From Aphelocoma coerulescens (lineage: Eukaryota; Chordata; Aves; Passeriformes; Corvidae), in contig NC_091014.1 of NCBI RefSeq assembly GCF_041296385.1, positions 5,493,578 to 5,557,577 of the forward strand: 64,000 nt of DNA, read 5' to 3'. The notes beneath the pieces are model-generated. The model was given only the letters and a program-made list of their open reading frames with translations. It ran no database searches and was not told where the DNA came from. Shown here in pieces: positions 1 to 12,427 of this stretch. The position numbers and the translations under genes were made by a program. The number at the start of each line of letters is the position of its first letter. Position 1 is the first letter of the stretch.

Positions 1-589
1 GTGGCTTGTTCTGCTACAAGAGCAAGAAAAAATAAGTAAAGAAAAAGAGAAGTTAAAGGAAAAGAAAGGGAAAATTAAATAAAGAGAGAGAAAAATAATT
101 ATTCTTTTCCTTGTGCCAATATTAGCTATAAACAAACTATGGATAAAATTAGAGAAAAACACAGTGAAAGTTCATTTTTGTCTCTAATTTTGGATAATAT
201 TGGGTCAAAATATCTGATATAAAACACTTCCAACTATTGGTTTGTGGTGTTGCTTTCATAATAGGATCTGAAGTTTCTGCACACCACATCCAAGGAATCA
301 AAATTAGATTGCATGTGAAAAATCTACATTTTCCAACAATATGTATTTTTACTTCCCCTTAATGACTCAAAATTTTAGATACCTGGTGTCTGTCAAGCAC
401 TGATAAATATGATTAGCAAACCAAATAGAGGTGTTAAGAATTTTCCCCTTCACTTAATTTTTAATTTCACTCAAAACAGACTGAAGTTTTTATAAAATCA
501 AAAAACTAAATTTAGGCTCTCAAAACCTTATTTAGAAATTTAAGTGAGAACCTTATTTAGCAAAGATCATAAGCACATGTTTAAATTGA
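1..589. other. Intergenic, no gene recognised
   Basis: AT-rich sequence with A-rich stretches near the left edge. I see no convincing open frame, RNA gene or recognisable young repeat. It leads into an ancient palindromic repeat just downstream. Confidence 0.6.
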
Positions 590-692
590 TCCTGGTTCAG
601 GAATGTGCTTAAGTATATGCTTTAATCTGATTAAATATGTGTTTAATGTTAAACACATGTTGAAATGCTTTGCTGAATTGTGGCCTGATTTT
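590..692. repeat. Ancient palindromic amniote repeat, copy 1
   Basis: The left part reads cctggttcagGAATGTGCTTAAG. The right part reads ATGCTTTGCTGAATTGTGG, whose reverse complement starts ccacaattcagcaaagcat. The two halves are diverged reverse complements with 'gtgcttaa / ttaa-rich' cores. The 'cctgattcagcaaagcacttaagcacatgc' style is familiar from old, highly copied palindromic repeats in bird and reptile genomes, probably a non-autonomous DNA transposon. Similar sequence recurs near 9.04 kb and 60.75 kb. I give no family name because I could not search a repeat library. Confidence 0.5.
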
Positions 693-3004
693 CAAAAGTG
701 TTAAGTACCTTGAACATCTCATTAAGGTCAAGAAAAGCTGCATGTGTTCATGCTCTTACCCATCAAGGCATTTTCTTACATGTTTAAATTCAGATTTAGG
801 AGCCTAGCCATTTTTTTTTTTTAGTAAAATTTTGGACTCGGTTTTGCTGAAGATAAATACAGTAACATCTGGATTCATACCTTATCTGAACTATCTACCA
901 CTAATGAGTTTTCAAAGTTGGACTGAAGGACTGAAAACTTCAGCATAGCCTCAGTTTGTTTGATTTTCTTTTGTTTTTGTTTTTAAAATGTAATTTTTAG
1001 TGCTCTCTGTTTCCATTTGGAAAGGCTCTGCTCTTTCCAGTTCCAGCCAACACTGAGAAGTGAAAAGGTGTGTGAAAAGAACTATTACTACTAACATTAT
1101 TAAGTGCTGACAGCATTCTTAGTTCAGTACAAGACACAACTGAAGGCAGACCCTTCTTTGCACATCTTACTCACAGGTAGTCTGGATTAGTTTCAAATTC
1201 CAGATGGCTTTTCAGGGTGGTTTCTATTTTATCTGAAACAGTTCTCTTTTTGCTAAGAAAAACAAAGAGATAGTTTAGGCTTAGGAAGATTTTTTTGTCC
1301 CCTATTTTAAGATTATAACAAATTAAAGGCCAGCCATGTTTTGGCTTCTAAAACTTCTATAAGTCTGCTCAATCCTGTTGCTCTTTTTGCCAGTGTTCTT
1401 AAGAAGAAACACTGGCTTTTAAAGAGCTCACTGCACAAATATATATATGTAGGTTTTTGAGTCATTTTTTTCTTCTCAAGGAACATTCCTATGACCTTTA
1501 CCCACATATTTTGCTTTACATCAATAGCAGCTTTCCTCTTGACTCAGAAAAGCTTTAGATCTAACCTAAAAGCCTTTCTGCAGCTGAGCCTTGCTAAGGG
1601 GAGGTAAATCTTAGCCTGTCCCCACCTGCTTATATTCACTGTTTTCTTCCAGCTCCCTCCCTCGCTAAGAAGGTATTTCTCACTTCTGGCCCCCAACATA
1701 CACACAAAACATGTCATTAGGGCAGTAGCTGCCTGATCTGTCTTGTTAAAGTACTCTGGAGGAGAAATTCCTTCTTGCTTTTGAGCAGACCTGGGAGGTG
1801 ATGTAGCTGCACCACGACGCTGCTGCAGCTCTACATTTGTGTGCGACCAAACTACTCACGAGCAATTCAGGCTCTGGTGTAACTGAAGTGTTTGTGACAC
1901 CAACAGCTCTGCTTCAACCTGTGCAACTCTCAGCCCCTCTCCATGCCTGTCCCCACTGCAGCCTCACATCCTCTACCTTTTTTTTCTATGTCCTTTGGTC
2001 TCTTTTAGAGCAGGAGCCAAAGGGGGAGATATTCCTTCTTTCTTTCTGGCAGAGGCAGCGTTTTCTGCTGTTAGGTTAACTCTGGAACAAACCCAAGTTG
2101 TTATCAGAAGAGGGAGGGGGTATTAGTCTTCAGAAGAGAAGAATTGGGGTGGAAAGTCATATAGGAGGACCTGCACTCCATTGTGGAGCAGAAAAGAAAA
2201 TCCAGAGGGAAGAAATGAGTCTTAATCACCTGTTGTGCAAAAGACTCCAAAAGGGAATGACTTCTTTCAGGAACAACTCCTGCCCCTTCCCAAAAGAACA
2301 GATCAGCTAGGAAACACAATTTACCCCAAACACTTCCCCTCTGTCCTCCCTGCCCCCAAATAAAGGGGCTCCTTGTACAAAATATTTAACCATGCTGTAA
2401 TATGGGAAAACACTTTGATACGTTATCTTAATTAACAGAAATTTTAAATTATATTTCTCAAAGCTATCATGGGGTCTTGTGGACTACAAAAGAGATGGCA
2501 AAGTTTCGGGGTGCAGGAATGTGATGACAAGATTTTGGGAGGAAACTGGTGCTGATTGTTACTCTGCTCCTGTGTGGGCAGAACATGTCGTGGCTGTAGT
2601 CCTTCAAGCAAGTTACCAAGTCCTTCAGTTTGGTCTCACATAACATTAACTATCTAAAATATATTTTGCCTAGTTGTCCAAGCTCCCTCTACAGATAATG
2701 AAGAGAAATCCATTAGGTGATTCATCCCAGAATCATGATGTTATTATTGACTCATTTAATGCATGACATCCATCTACACACATTTGGACTACAGAAGGAA
2801 TTTAGACAGCTATCTTATATTAAACGTTATATTTTAGATGCCTAATATGAAATGAAGCCATCCCAAAACCTTTATCAAGAATGCTTGACTATCAGATCTG
2901 CAGAAGAATTGCTTTGGTAGCTTTACTCCACCTCAACTGAATCACAAGCTTGTTTCCTTATCGGGACTTGTTTTGTGTGTTCCAGATTAATGATAATCAT
3001 GATA
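693..3004. other. Intergenic, no gene recognised
   Basis: About 2.3 kb without a recognisable gene. Open frames around 1.84-2.32 kb are 60-80 codons, overlap on both strands and have no recognisable domains. The first 100 bases or so (tgattttcaaaagtgttaag) may be a continuation of old amniote repeat sequence. The 1.6-2.35 kb part is a little more GC-rich. Confidence 0.55.
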
Positions 3005-3288
3005 ATTCTTTAGGGAGATTAAGTAATCCTCACAGTCACCATGTAATAGGTAAATACAGATATCACTGGTTTACAGATGAGGAAATAGTCAGTGAGAGTT
3101 TAAGTGACTTGTTCTATCTAATTTAATCGTTTGAGTTAATCTAATCTATGTTTTATAAATAAATCACACAATCACTGTGATATGTAGGCAATAGACAGTC
3201 AAGACAGTGCTGGAGACAGTACTCAGGAATTCCTAGCTCCCAGGCCTATCTTTGTCCCACAGAACTGTTGCCTTAAGAACTACGACAT
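3005..3288 (-). repeat. MIR-like ancient SINE, antisense
   Basis: The segment 'tttacagatgaggaaat' followed by 'gagtttaagtgacttgttc' is the reverse complement of the conserved MIR/CORE-SINE body, which ends in the 'agtcacttaa...tttcctcatctgtaaa' pattern. Further right, 'caggaattcctagctccc' fits the reverse-complemented tRNA-related half of such elements. The middle is diverged. These SINEs are ancient in amniotes, so this is a fossil copy. Confidence 0.5.
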
Positions 3289-5097
3289 AGCAGCAAATAG
3301 TCTTAAAAGTTTCCATGAAGCATTTCTAGGTCATGTATTTTAATGCAATTGAAGTTCTGGAAACACAGCACTTCTCTTACCTTCTCTGAGCAGATTGGGA
3401 TAAGGGTTGTTACTGCCCAGAAGAGCTGGGTATATGAGGAAATGGATGAGAAAATGGTGTGGTCAGTGTGATTTATCTTATTTCTTTGGAGTGTTATCTG
3501 GGATAAGAGAAGACATAAATCCCTTTGAGAACAATGTGATATAACTTTCGTCTTTACTCTTTCCCCTAAAAGTTACAGGGATATTAAAATTAATGAAGGA
3601 AACAATATTTGTTTGAATTATTTTACAACTTTCGTTTCTAATTTTTTTTACTGGATTTATTACTTTTTTTAACAAATTATTTTTAACCGAGTAGTATTTA
3701 CTCCTAGAAACGGAAATCTGTTTGTGAGATGGGCCTTTATGGACAGTGCCCTTACTGGGAAACAGAAGCTCAGATCTATAACTCACTTTTGGCTTACATG
3801 AGAGAAAGGATGAGGTCCACTCTGCCAGAGTTGCTGCCTGCTGGAGCAAGAAGGATGAAGCTTCAATTTCCCTTCCTAGCTCAGATAAAGTGCAGATATG
3901 AACCAGTCTGGAATGAGTGTTTAACCTTGGGAGTATTTGCTATCTCTGGGCAATCTCTGTTTTCTTTGGGTTTTTTAAGTGGTTGGTTAAAGTTGGTGGT
4001 TTTTCTGTGGAAATGGGAACAGGTTTTGGAATCTTACAAAGACTGTGGAGGAGGGAACAATTGTTTCATTCAGTTTATTCAGCTGGGAGCACAGATCTGA
4101 TAGGGATATTTTGGAAGGGAACACATTATAGTAGAGTTGCAGGACTGCCTTCTGAGGGTTCCCCAAAATATTGGGTACATTTGGAGAGTGAAATGCAGTT
4201 TTCAGTCTGTTACACGTGGAAATGATCTCCATTCTCAAATGAATGATTTCTTCCCTGTTCAGTTTTTACTGAGGATACAGCCCATGCGGCCTTCTCTGAT
4301 TAGTTCTATCTCGGAAGTACGGGGCAATCACTTCTCCACAGAAACATGTTCTACTTCTTTCAAAGCCTCTGGTTAAATTTTTATCTAAGTCATCAGATTT
4401 AGCAATTTGTAACTGATCTAATCTCTCTGCAAAATCCTTGCTCACCGAAACTGTATCCAACAGCTCTTCACTGTAAACCTTGTTGTTCATATAAAAATAG
4501 AACCGCAAATTATGTCGGTGTCTTTTCTTTATTCTCTCTCTCTCTCTTTTTTTTTTCAACTTCTTATGACCTATCGCCCTTTCTTTTAACCTAAATCAAA
4601 CAGATTTTCAGATTGGCTTAACAATAGCACTTTATGAATCATATCACCAATTGCCAGCTATCATACAGTGAAACAGCTAATAATGTATAATTAACATTAT
4701 AGGCAAGTAATGAATCACATCATCATTTCTGACTGCCTACCACATTAGTAAAAAGATAGATTTAAGTAATCACAAATACTTTTTTATTTTCTTTCCTCCT
4801 TCCCCCAAAGTACTCTAAGAGGAAAAGGAAATTCCAGTTGTGTATGTAAGCTGTTATTTCTATCAAACCACATGATTCATCAAAATGATTGCAGTAATCA
4901 CTTGCACAGGAAAAACCTAAGACAGGTAAACAGGTTAAGGCTTTCTGTAACATCATATTTACTATCAGCATGTGCATTCAAACAAGCAATTTGCTGAGAC
5001 CAAGAATATCTATGTGCAGAAGGACTAAAAAATTCAGCCAAAAAACCACATTAATGTACCCTGCAATTTGGAAAATTATTAGAATTCACCTTGTTTA
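3289..5097. other. Intergenic, no gene recognised
   Basis: Anonymous AT-rich sequence. Overlapping 100-120 codon frames on both strands at 3.48-4.23 kb show no motif, signal peptide or domain I recognise, and I take them as chance. A short (CT)n plus T-run lies at about 4.53-4.56 kb. Confidence 0.55.
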
Positions 5098-5475
5098 GCC
5101 CAGAGGAAAGGAGGTTCAGGGGGAACTTTCTTGCTCTCTACAACTACCTGACAGGAGGCGGTAGACACATGGGGGACGGTTTTTCTCCCATAAAAAACAA
5201 GCTGTAAGCCAAATGAAATGGCCCCAAGTAGTGCTAGGGGAGGTTTAGATTGGATAATAATTGGATTTCTTCACCAAAAGGATTGTCAGGCATTGGAACA
5301 GGGTGCCCAGGGAAGCTGTTGAGTCACCATCCCCAGAGGTATTTAAGACATGTAGATGTGACGCTTGGGGACATTGTGGGCTTGGCAATGCTCCACATTG
5401 GTAAAGGTACCAAAGGGTTAATGACTGGACTCTTAGAGGGCTTTTTCAACAGAATGAGTTCTATGATTCCAGGAT
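5098..5475 (+). mobile_element. CR1 LINE 3' end fragment
   Basis: The CR1 3'-end landmarks occur in order: 'agaggaaaggaggttcag', 'ggggaggtttagattggata', 'ggtgcccagggaagctgttg', 'tcaccatccccagaggtatt', then the terminal 'gagttctatgattcc'. Only the last few hundred bases of the element are present, as expected for 5'-truncated target-primed insertion. Substitutions and small indels throughout mark it as old and non-functional. Confidence 0.85.
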
Positions 5476-6940
5476 TCTCCAGGCTCCAGCATGCAGTAGC
5501 TGTTCTCTAAGAATTTAACAAAGATAGTCTTTATACCTCCAGGTTTAGGTCCTAATATTTTTACCAAGTTAGGCCACATACTCCAACAGCCTGTTTCCCA
5601 TCTTCTGTACCAAGCTACCATATACTTTTATGGCTTCTTTTCTGTTTTTTTTTTTTTCTTTTGTCCCAGTGTTTTTTTCAGTTTTGGCCAATAATTCTAT
5701 CCAGATCTCAACATCAACATGGTGATTTTTCAGCTCGTTTCACTGAAAATAGGGATGATACTGTGAAAATCTTCTGTTCCTGCTCTCCTCACAAAGTTCA
5801 CCTTTTGTTACAACTGGATGAAAGTCAGCAGAAGCTCTGCCAAAGCTGTTAATACATTCCAAACTGGCATTTGAGGAGAACCATGTCAATAAAGCCCTAC
5901 ATAATACATGCACTAGGTCAGGTGAAGAGTGTCTGCCAAGCAGTTTCAGTGACCTGTTTGCATCATTCAATCTGATCAGTGGAGGAGCAACAACTAAAGG
6001 TAATGATAAAGCTGCACAACATTCATTTTCACTGACCCTTAAGTGCAACCCAGGAACCCACCTTGTTAAGACTATTTACACAAGTTGAACAGATATTTAC
6101 ATACAGAGAATCAGGGCCTTTTCCCTCCTTCATATGGTCTCAAGAATGATAATGAAGATTCTTCAGAGTATGTATCTTCCCAACATCCCTCACATTTGGA
6201 AATACACTTATCTTGCAAGTAGGTAGAGAAAAAATCCCTTCTTGACAGAATCAAGGGTATTGAAATGAGGTTTTCTGTTTCAGTAGCAAATGTTTTTGAT
6301 ACCAAACTAACTTTCCCCCTATAAATTTTTATTGTTGATTTTTTTTCAAGTATTCTAAAAACATGTTAATGGGGACACTTTAAGATTTTTCAACAAACAC
6401 ATTTACGTATATTTTAGCAAAGAAAATAAAATAAGCTGTTTTCAGGTACTTTTGTTATATTAATATTCTAATATTTTTCTCCTTCATTTCTCCTCCATTT
6501 TTCACTTCTTCCTTCTTAGCAATTCTTCCCCTACCTTTATTTTTACTTAGGTAATGGAAAAAAAACCCTAGAAGCTTTGGATGAGGTTTACTGAGTTAAT
6601 CATCATAGTCTCATTTTTTTGTAGTGGAAACACCTGCAGAAGGAAGATCCTCTGATTTAGCTCTTCCAAAGATGCCTATAGCTGTCCTTTGAATACAGAG
6701 TATGCCTATGGCAACCAGTGTAAGTGTAAATACATGAAGTTAAATGATAGCAATACCACCCAGAAATGAAAACTTGAAATAAACTTGATATACCCTTCTC
6801 CTTTGATACTTCCCCTCCCTCCTTTTGTAAGCCAGAGTATAAATGGGGATAAAAAATGTGGGAAGAACTTGAAAAATCACTGGTATTCAGGTTGTTAAAG
6901 AAAACTTGGGAACAAATACTTTTGAAGATTTTTAATTATT
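5476..6940. other. Intergenic, no gene recognised
   Basis: AT-rich sequence with a T-run near 5.65 kb. A 102-codon minus-strand frame at 5.74-6.05 kb has no recognisable feature. Nothing else stands out. Confidence 0.55.
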
Positions 6941-6982
6941 TTTTAATTTAATTTTATTTATTTATTTATTTATTATTATTAA
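6941..6982. repeat. (TTTA)n low-complexity tract
   Basis: A run of TTTA/TTAATT units including tttatttatttatttatt, ending in ttattatt. It is a simple-sequence repeat and a likely length-polymorphic microsatellite. Confidence 0.8.
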
Positions 6983-7610
6983 ATTTAGACGTTTTAAGAT
7001 CCTAATAGCAATAAGAAACTCAAAAAGAAACTGCCATAAAAACCACTCAAGTGTGTAAATATAATTTCCACATAGCCCAGCAGAGGTGTGTATGACTGAT
7101 TCCTGCACATTCACCAGCTAAAGGGCTCAAGCCGGAGCAAGAAGCGAGCTCATATTTATACTGAGTTTAAGAAGACTTGAACATATAAGACTCCCTTGCT
7201 AAAAGTTTCTATTGACCGTGTGGAAGACACAAAATCTAAAGAAAATGGGAAACAGGATCCTGAGTTGGTGTTACAGCAGCTGGGCTGCCGAACTGAGAAG
7301 CAGCAGGTCTGGATTATGACCTCTGTTCCCAGGCTTGTTTATGTATTTTACATTAGGCAGTCACTGAATAAAACAAACCTGGGAGCTATGCCAGAGGTTG
7401 TCCACACCCAAACAGTTGCAGAATTGGGACCTCGGTCTTTCCCACAGATATGTTTGTCAGTTTTTCCATGCAGAAAAAAGTAGAATTTTCTCCTTTAGTG
7501 TCATTCACTTTTTTTTTCCCCCAACAGCATTTGAACCAACATAAATAAGGGTGTTTATTTACGTTATTCTGTGAATTATTTTCCCCATTGGTAACATTTT
7601 AGATATTTTG
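6983..7610. other. Intergenic, no gene recognised
   Basis: It includes a 95-codon plus-strand frame (7196-7483) without an ATG start or recognisable domain. Parts of 7.23-7.44 kb ('cacacccaaacagttgcaga', 'attgggacctcggtc') faintly resemble antisense MIR, too weakly to call. Confidence 0.5.
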
Positions 7611-7690
7611 TTGATATTGTTCCCATTTCCTGGGCTGTTTGATAGATATGTTGATATTATTCTCATTTCCTGGGCTATTTGTCAGATATG
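7611..7690. repeat. Direct tandem duplication, 2 x 40 bp
   Basis: Two adjacent 40-base units each begin ttgatatt and end agatatg. They share the core catttcctgggct and differ at about five positions. This looks like a local duplication that has since diverged. No function is suggested. Confidence 0.75.
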
Positions 7691-9040
7691 TTTTTCCTCT
7701 TAAACTACAGAGTAATTTATTGCTTTATGGAATTATAACTTCCAAACCCAAACTAACTCTAGTGACATTTTCCTTTAAGAGAGTCCTCCCACTCATTACC
7801 AAATTACATTTCAATGTGTCTCACTGAATTCAAATAACATTTCTGGTATTGGTCAATGTACAATTGAGTTGCCTGCTGGGAAAAAAAAAAAATCAAGCTG
7901 GTATAAGTGTCAATTTTGAGGTAATAATTATAGTTTTATGCAGTAACGTATTTATTATATTATCAAATTAATACACCTTTTAGCATGTCAGGGTCTGTGG
8001 GTAATTATAGTTTAGCATTGTGGTAATAATTTGTATGATTTATGTTACCTATGGAGCAGAACTGAAAGCCAAAAAGCTGTCTGGCATAATTACTGTTAAG
8101 AGGTAAGATCAACAGATATCCCCAGCCAAAAGAACACAGCCCTAAGGGTAGCAGACTCAAACAAGAAGTCACCTCAGGTATTTGCTTTGCAGCTTGCCTT
8201 TTCTCACCTGAGAGACGGCCCACCCACTATTCCAGGCTGCATTAACAAAAATTGGGTGCTTTTATGTTACTGCTTTCCACTGACCTTGAAGTTCTCATTT
8301 TAAATTGAGACATAGGAAAGTGGTAGAGAGGGACTCTTTGCAAGACCTAACTCTTCTGAAATGTGGAGAAAAGGGTTTTCTGTGAGATGAAAGTCGGTGA
8401 ATTATTGTGGTTTCTCTATTTTCCATTGATTTGGGCACAGAAAATAGAATTTTTTTTTGTGTGCCTGTGTTCTTGCTTTTATTATTTTTTGTTCTAAGTG
8501 CTGTTCAAACAGAACAGAAATAGTCTTTACACGAAAAGTCTATGCAAAGCTAATTCTATACAGTTAAAACTTATTACAGTTAAAGCAGATTCATGAGTGA
8601 CTTAGCAACTTGACTAGAAATAAGCTGAAAGTTGCCATGTGTTCCCCCCAGTTTCTGTGTATTTATGCAAATAAATGCATAGAAATGCAAAGAGTACCCT
8701 CATCTCCTTTCAAAGCTCCAGACCTCCTCTGGCAAACACTTTGCACTGTTTTTTTCCCCCCTGAAATAATGTTTCCATCATTTTTACAAAAATAGAAATA
8801 TCTCGGGAACAATCTAAAAATCTTTCCACTAAAATCATGATCACACTGTCTAGTCAAAACTGTAAATGTGTCTTGCTTCCTACTCCCCTCCCTCCTCAAC
8901 ATCACCCTTCCAAATGGAAAATGAATGGCGTCGTATTCTGTGAAGGCTGCAGACTCAGGCCTCAGATGATGAAGGTTATGAACAAAGGCCAAGATCCACA
9001 AAGCTATTTAAATATGTAATTCTAATTAATTTGTATGTGC
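7691..9040. other. Intergenic, no gene recognised
   Basis: Short A- and T-runs at 7.88, 8.45 and 8.75 kb. The 112-codon minus-strand frame at 8.66-9.0 kb overlaps plus-strand frames and carries no motif I recognise. Confidence 0.55.
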
Positions 9041-9125
9041 CTGATCCTGAAAACATTTATGTGTGTACTCAACTTTCACCAGCCCTGTGATCTTCCTGGA
9101 GTCAAAGGCATTACTCACCTGCTAA
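9041..9125. repeat. Ancient palindromic amniote repeat, copy 2
   Basis: 'gatcctgaaaacatttatg' followed by 'tgtactcaactttcac', then 'ggcattactcacctgc', matches the arrangement of the same old palindromic family as at 590-692: a 'gatcctg' lead, a 'cttaactttac'-like arm and a 'tactcac' counter-arm. It is diverged and edges are soft. Confidence 0.4.
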
Positions 9126-10789
9126 AATAGAGGTCCGTGAACTGAGGTTCAGTGAGGAAATATCAAATGGAGAAGGTCCTGCCAGCAAGTCCCTCATTCA
9201 TTAAATTACAGAATGTCACAAAATGAGCCTGATTTTTGGGAGGAAGGAGTTGTTCTTTTCCTTCCTACTCTTGTGCCCCTTTATTTCTGGAACTCTGTCC
9301 TACTAGAGGGAAAAGTAGCAGAAAAGCCCCAGGTACTCACCGACCCTGTTCTACACTTTCCATGTCAACACCAATTGGCTGTGAAGGGGCTGAAACCAAG
9401 CCTGAGAGGAGGATATAAGGGTGGAATTCATCTCACCCAATGTTATGCATCAAAAACTTAAATGTCTAAATCTGAGCTAGGCTCTCCTCAGAGTCAGCAG
9501 AGACATGTGGGCACCTCCAGGGAGTGACTCATCCAGTCTATCTCAGGCTCCTATGAAGGGACAAGATGAATTACACTCTGGAGATGCCCATTTCTCCCCA
9601 CGAAGGGAGAGCTTGGAGTGACGAGCTCAGACTTAGTTGTTTAGTTTTAAGATGTCCAAGTTAGGGCAGATGAATTTTACCTCAAAGGCTTGGAGTGTTT
9701 TCCTGAAACTCAAACCAGCCTTTTGAAGTTCCCTCTTCATCCTTATAGAACACAGGTGTGCCAATATCCAGTTTCTCATGTTTTTAATTCTATAGGAATA
9801 AAGTTATGTGTGTCTGTATGTGTACTTATATACTTTATGGCTACACTGTCAAGCTGACCTTCAGCAAATAATTAAAACACATTTTAATCCTGCTGCATAA
9901 TGTTTCTGTTGGCAGGGACTCTGAGGAAGGTACTCTCTTCCCAGGAGGCAGCTGGTGGATTTCTGCCCACTGTGCCATCATTACACAACGAGTGGGAGCT
10001 TAAGTAGCTTTTAGGCCACCCTACAGCTTGATAAGGCTACTGTGTTGTATGGGGCTAATTAATATAAGACCTCCTTTACTTGGGCAACTGCTATGTCTTT
10101 ATGTTTGTTTACCTCCTGCAACTACCTCATCTGATGAGTGTCATTAGCAATTGCCAATGTAGTAGTCATGCAACATCCCATGGCATGATCCTATTTCCAA
10201 GCTAGCCATTGAAGCTGTGAGGAGTGGAACTAGTTCTTAAATGTGTACTCACATGGCATGAGGTATCCATACTTTCAGATAAACCACAGTGATAGAGTTG
10301 TAAACAGTCTGGTGAGGCAGAAATTCTTCTGAACTATCAAGGAATTAGAATGATTTATCAAAAAGGCCCTATTATTGTCATTTCTTTTTTTTCCATGATT
10401 GTTAAATATCATTCCCATGTGTTTTCCATACCTAGAAGATGCAGAAACTTGAGTGCAGGCTGAGGAATTATGCCAGCGTGATGGAGCACATAAAATGGAA
10501 GCAGCCAAGTCAGTGCAAGTAATTTCACAAGTGATGCATGTGGATGACTCACACAGAAAAATGGAGCTGGCTGGTCAGGGCCCTTTTTAAAAGCAAACAA
10601 ACAAAAAATAGTCAGTCTCAGACACAGAATCTGATTGTGCTTGACCATGCTAATTTTTAATGAAGCACATAATTATTTTGTTACCAGTGATGTTGCCCAG
10701 GCATGAGGGACTTTGAGGTGGTCTCAAATCAGGTCAAAAACCCTGTTCCATGATAACTGAGCTCAGGTGCTCTTTCTAACATTCCCTGT
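9126..10789. other. Intergenic, no gene recognised
   Basis: Slightly more GC-rich around 9.2-9.65 kb. Two overlapping plus-strand frames (9213-9461) share DNA in different frames and show no domain. Nothing else was identified. Confidence 0.55.
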
Positions 10790-10968
10790 CTGTTCTGGGA
10801 GATAGGATGAGTAACTTAACCTTATTTCCTCAAGTAATAATCAGAATGATATGTTTAATGGGAATAATAGTTGTCTCACCTGCCTGACAGAGAGAAGGTG
10901 CTGGGAGAATTAATTAGTTTGTGAAGCACTTTGAAGATAAGTACTACGTTATTAATAAGTAAAACCCA
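10790..10968 (+). repeat. MIR-like ancient SINE, sense
   Basis: 'gagtaacttaacctta', 'atttcctcaagtaa', 'gggaataatagttgtctcac' and 'gtgaagcactttgaagata' follow the order of the MIR/MIR3 body: cttaacctc, tttcctcat, ggggataata, then gtaaagcgctttgaga. This is an ancient amniote SINE fossil. Confidence 0.65.
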
Positions 10969-11935
10969 CTGCACTTAGATACAACTCGCAAGTGATTGTA
11001 TTATATTACAGTGCTTAGATAACACAAAGATAGTTGCCTTAGAAATACCAATAGATGATAGAGACAGTGAGAGATAGATAACCACCAGATTTCTTGTGTT
11101 TTCATTTTGTCTCCCAATTTCTACCAGCTTAAGGATATTTAGGTCCTAAAAGATGTTCCAATAATGGAAATTATTACCTGTATTTTAAAGACGTCACAGG
11201 AGAAACGAAAAGCAGTGGGGAATGGTGAGTAAGTATGGCCCAAGAATGAAAACAAAATGACCTCTTCAGAGCTTCTTCCAACCCTGTGTAATCTTTAAAA
11301 ATAGTTGATTAAACCCAACTCAGATCATCCAGTACAGCTCTGCTTACTGAGGTTGTCTACCCTGAGTAGGAGTGGAGTTGGGGAGCCAAGTGAATAGTGC
11401 TCACCTAAGAGCAACATTGAGAAGGTGTGAAAACTGGCAAGAAGCAGTCACATCTCAAATATGATTGAGTTACTGAGTGAGGAAGTTTAGTAACTTCTGG
11501 GTCAGCCATGGGATCCTGTGATGTGAATTATTACTCTGGCAGTGGAAGCTGCTGGATATTTTACATCTGGAAGACTGGCAAAATCTGCTTGGAGGAAAAT
11601 CAGTAAATATGAGAAAACAAGTGATTTGTTCACACTTAGCTTTGATTGTCAAGGATGTCATTGGTCTGTATAGAATAAAAGTAAGTGGAAAGCTAAAATC
11701 TCAAAGGAGAAAGGTAAGACAGCTGTTGATAGTGAAGGCTCCTGATTCTGCCCTGGTTCCCTGACCCTTGCTCGTGAATAAGGAAGTCCTTCAGCAGTAA
11801 TATGGAATTTTTTGTCTCCATGTGGCACTGCATTATCCTGCTGCCACTAAGAATTGCTCGTGCCATGTTTACAATATCCCCATTTTTATGCTAATCATGT
11901 TTCAGCTTTCCCATCAGATCAACATCTCAAGGTGA
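10969..11935. other. Intergenic, no gene recognised
   Basis: No open frame above 63 codons and no recognisable repeat. Confidence 0.6.
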
Positions 11936-12262
11936 AGAATCAAAGAATCATGTAAGAAGGAAGGAACCAAGGTTGGAAAAAACCCCTATTGAGTCCAACC
12001 ATGAACCCAGCACTGCCAGATGCACCACTAAACCATGTCTCTAAGTGCCACGTCTACATGATTTGAAAACTTCTAGTGATGGGGATCCTACCACTTCCCT
12101 GGGCAGCCTGTTCCAATGCCTGACCACCATTTCAGTGAAGAAATTTTTTGTAACATGCAATCTAAATCTCTCTTGGCATGCCTTGAGGCCATTTCCTCTT
12201 GTCCTATCACTTGCTACCTGGAAGTAGAGACTGACCCACACCTCACTACAACTTTCTTTCAG
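11936..12262 (-). mobile_element. CR1 LINE 3' end fragment, antisense
   Basis: Read on the minus strand, this is a CR1 3' end. The plus strand begins 'gaatcaaagaatcatg' (complement of the terminal repeats), then 'ccactaaaccatgtctctaa', 'gggatcctaccacttccctg' and 'gggcagcctgttccaatgcc'. The minus strand keeps a 66-codon open stretch that is only a relic of CR1 sequence. It is well preserved compared with the 5.1 kb copy. Confidence 0.85.
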
Positions 12263-12403
12263 GAGAGAGAACTGAAGGACTATACGCAGTTGATGAAGTT
12301 AACTTCCTTTTTCAGGTGACATGTGAGACTTCTGAATCCTTCACAACCTCTTTTAATTTCTTAAAGAAAGAAGTCTTATATATATCTATTTGCATACATA
12401 CGC
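12263..12403. other. Intergenic, no gene recognised
   Basis: Short AT-rich spacer with TATATA runs, possibly including a few more diverged bases of the preceding CR1. Confidence 0.5.
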
Positions 12404-12427
12404 ATTAATTACATATATGTAATTAAT
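12404..12427. repeat. Perfect 24-bp palindrome
   Basis: ATTAATTACATA is followed immediately by its own reverse complement with no spacer. It contains TAATTA-type homeodomain core sites on both arms, though such AT-rich palindromes also arise by chance in this composition. Confidence 0.8.

Noticed and set aside
3478..4238. Overlapping 80-123 codon frames on both strands
   Set aside because: Mutually overlapping in several frames, no motif or domain, composition-driven openness is enough to explain them.
12041..12319. Open frames on both strands at a CR1 copy
   Set aside because: They lie in the 3' end of an antisense CR1 and are shadows of repeat sequence, not genes.
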